From contig OY783210.1 of assembly GCA_963678705.1 (NCBI GenBank), forward strand, positions 18,539,331 to 18,603,330: 64,000 bases of DNA, given 5' to 3'. A model generated the notes under the pieces. It had not been told where the DNA came from and ran no database searches. It saw only the letters and a program-made list of their open reading frames with translations. Below are positions 29,101 to 41,100 of this stretch, one piece after another (position 1 is the stretch's first letter; each line of letters opens with the position of its first letter). The translations under genes and the position numbers were made by a program. Source of the DNA: Panorpa germanica. Its lineage: Eukaryota; Arthropoda; Insecta; Mecoptera; Panorpidae.

Positions 29101-32100
29101 AAAGCTCGCAGCTTCGTAAAATCCTGTTATACTGCTTATCGAAAAGCAAGCAAACCTCCATAAAACAAAATAACAAAATAAACCCTGAATAAGTTCAGAA
29201 CCATGTCGTCTAAAATGCAATGTTTCTTTCGTCAAACCGAGAGAAGTCCGCGGGTATATGAGGAAGACTAAATTAAAGATGGTCACACCAGCATATAAAC
29301 ATGTAGTGTTGTACCTATTTTGAAGGAGCTTAAGGCAGCCAATGAGACCCTTAGAACAGTACAGAATCAACTGGAGAAGGCACTTCACTCGGGACATGGA
29401 AGACCTGCAATGGCAACCGTGTCCGCCATATTGGAAACAAAGGATGCACGTATCGCAACATTGGAACAAGAAGTTGCTCTTTTGGAAAGAGCATTGGATC
29501 CATTACCTCCTCCGCCACCTGCTCCACCATCTTTGTCACACATGACACCGCACTCCTTAAGAGAAGGATTATTATTATCAAGTCCAGTTGCAGCACCACC
29601 TGATATACCTGATGTTTTTGGTCATGCTCTAATGTATCCAAAACATGAACCTTATAAACGCCAAGTAAGTTTTTTGATCAACAATGTGCGGGTCCCCAAG
29701 GATGAAATGACTGTGATGTCGTAAGATTTTGAATTCGGGAGATTATCAGCAAGCGTGTACACCCTTCTCCCTTTTTTCTCAGTAAACACTTTTCTGCCCC
29801 TTATTTTTTTTACCTATCTGACATTACATTCACTTATACTAAATCACATATGGGCGCTGATAATAATCGGATTTTTACATTGTGTTTTTTTTCTTTTGCC
29901 CTCGCTCTACTACTCACTGATCACACTCCTCCTTCTTCAACATTGTATCCGACGCGTAACCTTCTAACCTTACTAAATATAAACATACTTATACCCATGA
30001 TGATCAAAATGACACATTATCTAACCTATACGTACATATCAATATTAAAAAATATCATTATAAAAACAATCATTTTCTAAACTGGTTCATTCCAAGTTTT
30101 TATCAAATTAAACGAAGAAAACATTTTACCACCTGTCTCATTATCATTTCATCTCTCCATTTTTATAATCACCATTTCATTTTAGATAATCGCACGAGCT
30201 TATCAGTCGAGCAAAGCCAAGCCAAGCCGAGCATGCTTTATCCTTCACGAGTAGCTTGTACCCTTGTTAATGTATCTGTACTAGAACCAGTAACACTTAC
30301 TTGTTGTTTACTACTATATGGTAATTAGCATGTTATCGTGTAGCGTAGCTAGATTTACTGCAAGCAAACGTTTCGTTGCGTCACGTCACGTTGCGTTACG
30401 TCACGTCACGTTACACATGCTTGAACAACTCGTACTTATAAAATTGTTCGAAATATTTTGATTTTTAAGTTGTATTATCTTTTTACAGCACGGCATGGTT
30501 TTCTTCCTTATCCACCCTTCTCTGTGGTGTTCTTCTTGATATTATACATGACAAATAAAATCTTCCATTTTGAAATTAAAAAAAGAAACTCGCCGTATTT
30601 AAAGTACCTATAGACTTTACGATAATTTATGCTTCCATATAATTATAATATACATTTTAATTATTAATGCCTTATTTTTCTATATTCGAGCTATATAGAT
30701 GAACATTTGACTATATAGTGTTACGTATATATAGAAATCAATAAATTAACTATAGTTATTAAAAATACGGTATATAGAAATATATTTAAAAGAGAACATT
30801 ATACATATAATTAATAATTACGATTACAAAAATCACTTTCTGACAATTGCATGTATGTTTAAATAAGTTATTGTTTTGCCCCAAATAAACAATATTATTG
30901 ACTATATCATTTGGGGTTGACTTACAACAGTTGGACGAATTTCGGGTGGAGATTCAGAGGAGAGATCAGGAAATCTTGGGAATGGCGGCCAAGATGAAGA
31001 CTTTAGAAGAACAACATCAAGATTACCAAAGACATATTGCCGTGTTAAAAGAATCATTATGTGCTAAAGAAGAACATTACAATATGCTTCAAGCCGATGT
31101 AAGAATATTTCTCATAGATCTAATTTATTTTAAATTATTAATTCGTTTATTTGTTATTTTTTTAAAAATGTTATAGAAATAATTTGTTTTTACGGGATGG
31201 GTAACCATCGCCTCTCCTTAAATATTGATTCAAATTAGTCAATCCATTTGACATAGCCCAGTAAATCCAGTAATTTCAGTAAAACGAAGTACAGAGCAAA
31301 TACTTTTCGCTCAGATTTCGATGGCATTTCGTTTTTATAAAATTTTAACTTTGACGTCACGTTGAATTCAATTTCAAATAATATAAAGATAACAAACTGA
31401 TCAATAGTTTACTGGAGCTATACTTTAACGAAATAATCTCTTGTTCTCAGAGGCATCGCAATTTAAAAGCCATTATTCTATAACTTTAACAGTAAAATAT
31501 AAAACTTTTCTGAGCGCGCATAACTTTGAATTATACAGCGATAATATGAACAATTAAAATACATTTTTATTGCTAGTGTTCTATTTAGAATTCTAGTTAT
31601 AGTTTCTCTAATAATTTCAAACAGGAAATAAAACAATATGTGATTTTTGGGAACGAATGTTTTAAATATGTAGTAATGTGTTTTTGCAGGAGGTCTATAA
31701 AACAAGGTGTCAAGTCAGTAAGTCGTGGAATGTTCAAGTTTAACTTTTAATGTAATATCTATGTTTTACGTTTAGCGGATGACTATCAAATTTATTCACC
31801 AACCATTTGTTGGTAAAATCCGTGCGTTTTGGTCTTATTAAAGACATTGTTAGCCAGAACTGTCCACGTTACACTACTTATTGTTTCTCTCAGATATGTG
31901 TAGGTTCCGGGTGCTTTTTTACATGTATCTTACACAAAGCCTTGTTCTATAGACTCCTAGTGTAATACAAATAATAAATGTGCACTAAATGAGTCTCTTG
32001 TTATATGTCTTCAGCACTTTAATATGGAGTTCTTAAGTTTACTAACATTTATGTGCTTTTCATTATCTTTTTCTTATCATCATCGTTTTTGTTTCCATTC

Positions 32101-35100
32101 TTTTCTTATCTAACTGCTATCATTTCATAAATCTCATATTTAACATAAACTATAAATTCTCTTTCTTTAAAATACAAATTTTACTTTTAACATATTTTAT
32201 TTTAAAATATAGAAATAATATTTTTTTAATTTTTACTTGATTTTCATTTTAAAGGTTGAAGAACTTCGTCAAAGACTTGAAGAGAAAAATAGAGTTATTG
32301 AAAAGAAAACACAAAGTGCTTTACAAGCTGCTCAGGATCGCAATCGTGTTAATAATGAATTAACTGAAATAAAAGATCACATGGATATTAAAGATAGAAA
32401 AATTAATGTTCTACAAAGAAAAGTAAGTTACACAGATTTTGTGATTTTATTTTATTAAGTATATATATATACATTTTGGAGTATACGGACGATTTTCAAT
32501 ATTTAGGCTCATTTTAAAGTTCATGTAGAAACAAGAATTTAGTTTCAAATTTACTTTTAATTGTTTAATTGTTTAATTTATTTTAAGTGTTTCAATTTTA
32601 CTAGATCTTTTTAGCCAAGCCAATTTTTCCGAAATGTCACCAGCGCAATTTTGAATGAGTAACAAAATAAGTGTTTAACAAACACTGTTGCCGGTTCATA
32701 TCGATTCTTAATTAGTATTAGCCAAACAGAAAGATTATTTTTACGATACATATTAGTATTAGTTAAATTATAACAGTATTTAAGATTATACGCACATTTT
32801 GTGGTTAGTGGATAAAATATTTATTATCTTTTGAAAACTCAGAATAATTTTAATGTTACAATAAGCCTCGTTTCTAAGAAATTATTAAATTATTCTGATA
32901 ATGCATTTATAGTTTAATTATCTTGGGTAGTTTGGGTTGCTTCTGATCCTTAGGGATAGCTGGTACATATTGCAAATTATCACTTTCCTTCAACATCGCA
33001 CCAGATTGCGTTTAGAGCATTTCCCATAAAATCTTTTGATCATACTAATGCACACGTGCTACTGCTTGTGAAATCCAGCTTTTTACATGAAAGGGTTGTG
33101 ATATAATTGTACTTCAAAATAAAATTTATAGAAACAAAGAAAAACCGCTAAACGCAGTTACATATTTATGTATATTTAACATAAATAAGTTTACCTGTTT
33201 TAAAACATTTTTTAGCTAATATAATACAACAAATGTTCACATAAATTTTCGTTTCTGATGTTAATAAAACTTTTTATGCAGAGCATATTAAATTAGTAAA
33301 AGAGTTTACTAATTTAATGTTTGAAAATCGTCTGTTTTACACCAAAAGAAACTTTACATAAATTTATAAAAAGTAATTCTTTAAATAATTTTTTTTTATT
33401 AATCATTTCATTAAATGTTAAACTATATTTTTTAATTAAGTTTAAACCTTGATTTTCTTTAAACAATCAAATTTTAAATTAAATTATTTTTAGATTAGTC
33501 CTTATTTATATAGCAATGTACATAACATTTTCTTTTAATTATTTTGATCCTCGGTACTCGTATCTTATTACCGCGGTTTTCAAGAAACCTCTTAAACACA
33601 CAAAATTAAATTTTAATATCATATTAACGAAATAATAAAAAGAAATTTGTTAATTTATTATATGAACGCTTTCCTGTATTTATATTTTCTTTTAATTTTT
33701 ATTTTTTTAGGTTTTGTTCCAGTCCCAGCTTAATTTCGTTATGTATATTTTTTGTGCGCTATTTTTGATGTACTCGTATATTTTGATTTGGTCGTTGAGT
33801 TTACGTATTGTTTATTACATTTATGTATTATAAAATTGTTTTACATATAATTTACGTTTGTTATATTTTATGGTATGTATTCAGTTTTTATAATTTTGTG
33901 TTACATTATATTTTATAACTCTAACACAAAAATGAATGAAACAAATATTCACAGATTGAAAATCTCGAGGATCTTTTAAAAGAAAAGGATAATCAAGTAG
34001 ATATGGCAAGAGCTCGGTTGACAGCAATGCAAGCCCATCATTGCTCGTCAGAAGGAGCTTTATCAAGTTTGGAAGAAGCGATCGGTGACAAAGAGAAACA
34101 AATGCTACAATTAAGAGAGCAAAGAGATAGAGCGGAACAAGAGAAAGCGGAAGAACGTGAACTGCACGAGAGGGAATTAGCCGAATACAAAATGAAACTC
34201 CACGCTTTTGACAGCGAAGTAGAGAAATTAGGCGCCCGTCTAGAAAGAGCACAAGTTGAAAAGGATCGTTTGGAAGCTAAATTAGAAAGCTCACAATCAG
34301 AGCTTGGTAAATCTAAAGCGGAACTTGATAAAGCTGCAAGTGAAGTTGGGCGAAGTGGCGCTGATTGGGAAGCAGCTAAACAGCGTCTGACACGGCTTGA
34401 ACTTGAAAATGAACGTCTCAGACATGATTTGGAGAGATCCCAAACAACATTTGGACGAAGTACGTTAACGACGTCACAAGAATTAGATAGAATCCAGGAA
34501 CGGGCAGATAAAGCTGCAGCTGATCTACGTAGGGCACAAGCTGAGTTAAGAGTAACGCAAGCAGATGCTGAAAGAGGTAGAGGAGAAGCTGCAGCTTTAC
34601 AAGAAAAACTTGAAAAGTCACAAGGTGAAGTTTATCGTTTGAAAGCTCGACTTGAAAATGCACAAGGAGAGCAAGAAAGCTTACGGCAGGAATATGATAG
34701 GGCTCAAGCTTCCGTTACCAGATTACATGCAGAGAGAGATAAATCTGTTGGAGAGCTTGAGAAATCGAGAGAAGAACTTGAACGTACTCAAGCTACTCTT
34801 GGTAAAGCACAACTTCAACAAGATAAATTACAAAATTCCTTAGACAAAGCACAAAGTGATGTTGACAAACTTCAAGAACGACTGGACAAGTCATTGGCTG
34901 AAATTAGAAGGGTGAGATTATTTATTAATTACTATTATTAATTAATAATAATTTAAAATATTTCAAAATTCATGCATTTATAGATTTTTTCTGATTTATA
35001 TTTTTTATTTCATGTAGATGCAACTTGAAAAAGAGAAACAAAACTATGACTTTGAAAATGTTCAATCTCAGCTTGACAAAGCTCTTGGGCAAGCAACAAG

Positions 35101-38100
35101 AATGCAGAAGGAAAGAGAAACCGTGCAAATTGACGCAGACCGCTTGAGGGATAAACATGAGAAAGCTCAGGTAATTATTCTTGCTTCAACAAGCTATCTC
35201 ACATAAATTTCTGTTTTAATATCATATCTTATACGTATATTTTTAGATTTTAATGACACGACTTCAAAAAGAAAGAGATGGCTTCCAAGAAGAAATGGAA
35301 AAATTAAAAGAAAGAATTGAAATACAACAAACACAATTACTTAAAGGTCAACGAGATCGTGAAGGACTCCAGACTGAATTGGAAGTTATTAAAGAAAGAT
35401 GGGACAAAGTTCATGGACATCAACAAAAGTTACAGGTAATTTTTTCGTAACCAATTAAAAGCTAAAACTTATTTTATTATTGTGTTCTATTAAATATAAG
35501 TGTTCATTCTTAAGTGCTGAAAAAGAAACGCAAAAGCCAGACCACAATTTTCAGAATATATAATAATCTTCTGATGAGTTAAATTTATTGATAGTTATGC
35601 GAATTTTGAGGCTCACGTGCAGTAGTCTATAAAGATTGCCATTATAGATCCATCCACAACGGGAAAGACCTAGTTTTAACTATTGAAAAAACCTAGTTAT
35701 ACCTATTATAATTTTGTATATATAACAGGTTTACTTATTAAAATATATACACCAAAAAGTACGGAGTAAAAATTCGTAAGAATTATTTCGAACTTCAATC
35801 ATAAATGAGATCTTTCTTCTTGTTTTAGATGGAGAGAGATGATGCTGTTACAGAGATAGAAATACTTAAAGAGAAACTTGATAAAGCTCTGTATTCATCA
35901 CAGAAAATTATTGACGAAAAGGAAACTGCTCATAAAGAATTTGAAAAAATGCTTGAAAAGTATGACAGGTATATATTATTACTTAATGTTGTTTTTACGT
36001 GACTTGTGCTGTCGAGTGGTAGGTGTTTAGGTGTATTTATTTATGTATTACCCAATACAAATATAACTATTACATTTCTTAACAAAATATTAGCCGTAAA
36101 CTTGCTGTGTATTGTATATACGTAGATTGTTTAAATTTAATATCTTTGAATATGATGAATTTAATTATTTGCGTTTTAGTAAAGTATTTTCTCTTTCATT
36201 TAGGTCACAAAGTGAGGTTTACCGCCTTCAAAATCGTTTGGATGTTGTGGAGGCTGACAAGAGTCGTCTCGAGCTCGAAATGGAGAAACATGTTCACATT
36301 TCGTCCAAAGCCAGAGAAGAGCTTCGTAAGACCCAAGACGAGTTGGCTCGCGTGCAGGAGGCTTACGATCGTGCAGCTCTTCAACTGGGCCGAACCAAAG
36401 AACTTGAGGAGAAATCTAAGGAGGATATAGACCGTTTATCTGTAGATGTAGAAATGGTTCGTGAAAGATACGATAAATCCCAAATAGAGTTACGCAGACT
36501 TCAAGCCGAAAGAGAAAATCTCCAAGCGGATACAGAACGAATGACTTTCGAATTAGAAAGAGCTCATGCCCAATGTGGAAAAGCACAAGCAGCTAATGAA
36601 AAGAGTCAGGAGGAAATAGCGCGCATGCAAATCGAACTCGAGAAGATGTATGATAAACATGACAAAGCACAATTAGAACTGCGTAGAGTTCAAACTGAAT
36701 TAGATCGTCATAGAACGGAAGCCGAGACAGCCCGAGAAGAGGCAGACCGTTATGCCAGTCGATTCGGTAAATACCAAGATACTCATGAACGAAGTAAGGA
36801 GGAGTTTGACCGCGTTAAAGCAGAGTCAGAGAGACTGAGGGACCGCTTAGATAAAGCACTGCTGGAAGTGGACCGGGCGAGAAAGGCGGAAGCTGATGCA
36901 GCCCGTCTGAGAGCGGATCTGGAACGAGCAGAAGGCGTTAGAGGTAAATACCAGTTCGAGCAGGAAAAATGGTCAACGGAGGTAGATAAACTCCGTGAAA
37001 GATTAGAGGCTAGTCAACAAGAAGTTCAGCGTGCGCAATCTAGCGCTGAACAGCTTGAAGAACGCCTGCATGAAGTAACAATGCAACTAGACATGTCTCG
37101 TGCTGAAGTAAATAAGATAACTGGAAATCAAGACAAGCAGAGATCTGAATTAGAAAGGGCACACATCGAATGTGAGAAAGTTCGTGACAGGCACGAGAAA
37201 TTGCAAGTACAAGCTGAAAAGTTAGAGAAGGAAAATGAAAGAATAAGAATCGAATTAGAAAGGTTCAAAGGTCAAGGAGACAAAACTCGTGCTGAGGAGC
37301 GGTTAGAAGCAGATAGACTAAGAGATCGTTTAGAGAAAGCTATACAGGCTAGAGACGCTACAGAATTAGAAGCTGGAAGATTGGCTAAAGAGCTTGAGAA
37401 ATCTCAAATGCATTTATCGAAATACCAAGAAACCAATGAGGCAACGAGAATTGAGTTTGATAGAATGTCCCAAGAATTGGGAAGAATGCACGAGAAACTA
37501 GAACGTGCTAATATAGATGTGCGTCAATTAGAGCAAGAAAGGGATGCACTCCGCGTTGAGTTGCAACACACCAGAAGAAACTCGGAGCAACAACGTAATG
37601 TTGTAGACCACCGCGCACAAGAGGGAATGGTAAAACTACAACAAGAGCTTCAACAAGCCGTTAGAGATCGCGAGAAAATGGCGGGAATTGTTGAAAAACG
37701 AGATGCTCAAGCAGAAGCTATTGAAAAACAAATAAACAAATTTGAATCAGATGCTAAGCAGTTAACAATGGAGAGAGATCAGTTGGTTAAACAATTAGAG
37801 AAATCTCAGGACATGCTATTAACATTCCAACAAGAATTACAACAATCTGAAACCGAGATCATTCGTCAAAGAGATGAAGTCAAGCGACTGAAAGACGAAC
37901 AGAAACGAATGTCACAAGATTCGGAACGTGGCACCAAGTCCGTGCTCGAGGGTCGAGAACGTGAAATCACCAAACTGCAACAGCAGACAACAAGCCTGCA
38001 GAAAGAAAGAGATGCGCAGAAGCAACGAGCTGATAAAGCAGAAAAACGGTTACAGGAAACGGGGGCTAGAGGGGACTCCGAACTGGAGCAATGGCGTAAA

Positions 38101-41100
38101 GTTGTTGAAACTGAAAGACAAAGAGCAGATTTGGCTGAAAAAACCAGCATTGATTTACAAAAACGTGTTCAAGTTATGGAAAAACAATTGCATGCTCAAC
38201 AACAACAATTGCAGCAACAGTTACACCAGATGGCGCAATACCAAAAACAAGGAGGCATGCATCCTCAGGATAATAAGGAAGAACAAAGATTAAGAAAGGA
38301 ATTAGAAAAGGCACAGACGGAAGCAAAGAATGCATCTGTAGAAAGAGAAAGGTTCCAGGCTCAGTTGGAGATGTTAGTTCAAGAACTGGAAAAAAGCCAG
38401 GTTAAAATTCATTTAACTTGGTGTTTTCGCACTGTTGCCATCAGATTTTTACATTTATAGCATGTTTATTATTTATTGCTATCTCACACCTACACAATAT
38501 CGATTCGCCTATTGGTTTATTTAAAAAAAAACTACACAATTACCACACCACACACAATAAAGAGACAATCAATTATTTATCATCTCAACACTTTGTTTCA
38601 GATTATTTTTAAGTTATTATCTATATGTTATTGTAAACGTAAACTCTTACGGCTTAAATCAAGTTATATTTATTTTTTATGCGTCATCATCAAAGATAGC
38701 TTTCAGTAGATATTTTAAAATAATTTGTTGCATAAAGTGAATTCAAATAACAGTTGTGTCGTTTTTCAATGCAGCTGGATCTTCACGAATCGAACAAGAA
38801 ACTCCAGAACGCAGGACACCAGAATTCGACGAAACCTGGAGACGATACAGCCGCCGCTAGAAAACAAATTGAAGAGGAGAGAAAGAAAGTGGAAGAGCAA
38901 AGAAAACATACTGACGAACAAAGGAAGCATCTTGATATAAAACGGAAAGAAGTCGAGGAGAAGGAAAAGACACTTGCTGAATTTGATAGACAATTGAAAA
39001 AACGAAAAGAACAAATGGATCAATTAGAAGCATCTTTAAGAAAGGTATTCTACGTTTGTTAATTTTTATGAATAAAAGAACACTTTTTCTAATTTAAAAT
39101 GTTTTACAGGCTGGTGGAGGAGCTGCAGCTGCAGGAGAACTAAATAAGAAATTAACAGAAACACAAAAGCATTTAGAATCAAATCAACAACAGCTAAATA
39201 AAGCTAAAGAAGAAGCACAACGATCTGCAGCTGAAATGGAACGCCTGTTACAATTAGTTCAAATGAGTCAAGAAGAACAAAACGCTAAAGAAAAAACGAT
39301 CATGGACCTACAACAGTAAGTAATGTTTTAGTTGAATAAAACCTATTGATTTTTTATCTTTATTAAATTTATTATTACATTTTCAGAGCTTTGAAAAATT
39401 CTCAAGCAAAACTGCGAAATCAGGCTCAAGCAAATGCACAAATGGAAGAACAACGGAAGAAAGAAGAGGTCAGAATATATCTTTGTCTGTTTCTTTAACA
39501 ACACTTACTAATTGCATTTACTAACATTATTTTCTTGTTTCATGCTGACCTAACATTAATGGATTTGGATTATAAAATTGTTATAACTTTACTAACACTT
39601 TACTAACCTTCTGCATGATCAGGCTGGTCCAGCTGGCTTTCTTAAAAGTTTCTTCTAAACATACATTCCATTTGTTCTTTTATTTAATTGTTATTTAAAT
39701 AATAAAAACAATAATTGTTTAACAAAAAAAGAAAGCATGTCTTTAATAAAAATATAAGTGATTGTTAATTTAATATTGTTAACGTATTAATTAAAAAATG
39801 CTGGACATTATTAAAATATAATATTAAAATTAATGATACACAAAAAAACAATACTAATTACTAAATGTTTTAGCACACAAAATAAATTTTAATCGAAAAA
39901 TAATAGTGCGTTTGAAATTTTAATTTTTAAACATAATAATTTTCGTGATGTGGTGTATTTATATCATGTGTTTTTATTAATTTTTATTTTACTAAATATC
40001 GTTCAACAATAGGAAGTGCGGTTTGAAAACTTCAACCAACCAACTAAGTCGGAGACAGAGGATAATCGAATGGCGGAACTTGAAAAAGAAATAGCAAATT
40101 TAGAAAATTTTTTAGAAGGAGCTTTGGAAATTTGTGGTTTATCAATAGAAAATGAAACTCAAGAAAAAGGAAGATATATGTACATAGAAGAAAATGTTGC
40201 TAAATTAGAAAACTTTCTTAAAGAAAAATGTAGACACAATAAATTAGGATATGATATATCATACGTGAATGAAAAAGTATATAACGCAAATTTAGAATTA
40301 AATGAACTGAAGTTGGAACTCGAAACGAAAAACGCTAAAATTATTGAACTGGAGTTTGAGATACAAATTTTAGATCAAACTCTAAGAGAAAGTTCTAACG
40401 TCGCTGTATTGGACGACCTTAAAGTACAAATCAAACAAAAGGACAACACAATAAGTAATCTAGAAGATAGAGTTAAGTCAATGGAGAATGACTCTGATAG
40501 TCTTAATGATATCGAAGAAACGGTAAATAAATTAAAAAGAGATATACATGATAAGGATAACAATATAAAATTATTGACAGCAAAACTCGATGAAAAATGT
40601 TCTAAAGAACTTGAAGACATTGGTGGGTTGGACGAATTAGAAGGTCTTCTTGATTTAGTGCGTGATAGGGATGAAAGAATACAGGAATTGGAAGAGGCGC
40701 TACGGAAAAGTGTTAAAATAGCAGCTGAAAGAGAACAAGTGCTGGAAAATGAAGAAAGAAAAAGAATTCAAGTATTAGAAAAGGTATGACGTTTAGAAAT
40801 TGATGTAAGCATTAATCTAGCATTACACTTAATAAGATTGATAACAAACTTTATGATTTAGGTATCGAAATTAGAACAACGTCTTTTATCTCTTCAAAGC
40901 GCACACTCCATGAGATGCGTTACCTGTAAACCACTTTTACAACGATTACAGTTTCTTGAAAATCGGCTTCAAGATTTGTTAAAAGATCGAAGAGACCAGA
41001 TTCAAGACTTGATACAAATGAAGTAAGATAAATTTATTTCAAATATGTTGAAATATTTAAATATATGTGAAATATTTGTACAATCAATTACAATTACAAT

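Larger units (their letters stand above)
16486..29325 (+). other. brp: brp large intron, first part
   Basis: 12.8 kb of very AT-rich DNA between exon c and the cassette-like exon. It contains a TIR element at 19130-19344, a CT microsatellite, a SINE relic at 24565-24660, a second TIR-bounded patch at 26019-26262 and several unclassified GC-richer patches (25100-25310, 26490-26620, 26730-26800). No conserved coding frame was found in it. Confidence 0.75.

Noticed and set aside
29092..29641. Minus-strand open frames over the brp cassette exon
   Set aside because: They are shadows of the coding frame; the plus-strand frame matches ERC and has proper splice sites.
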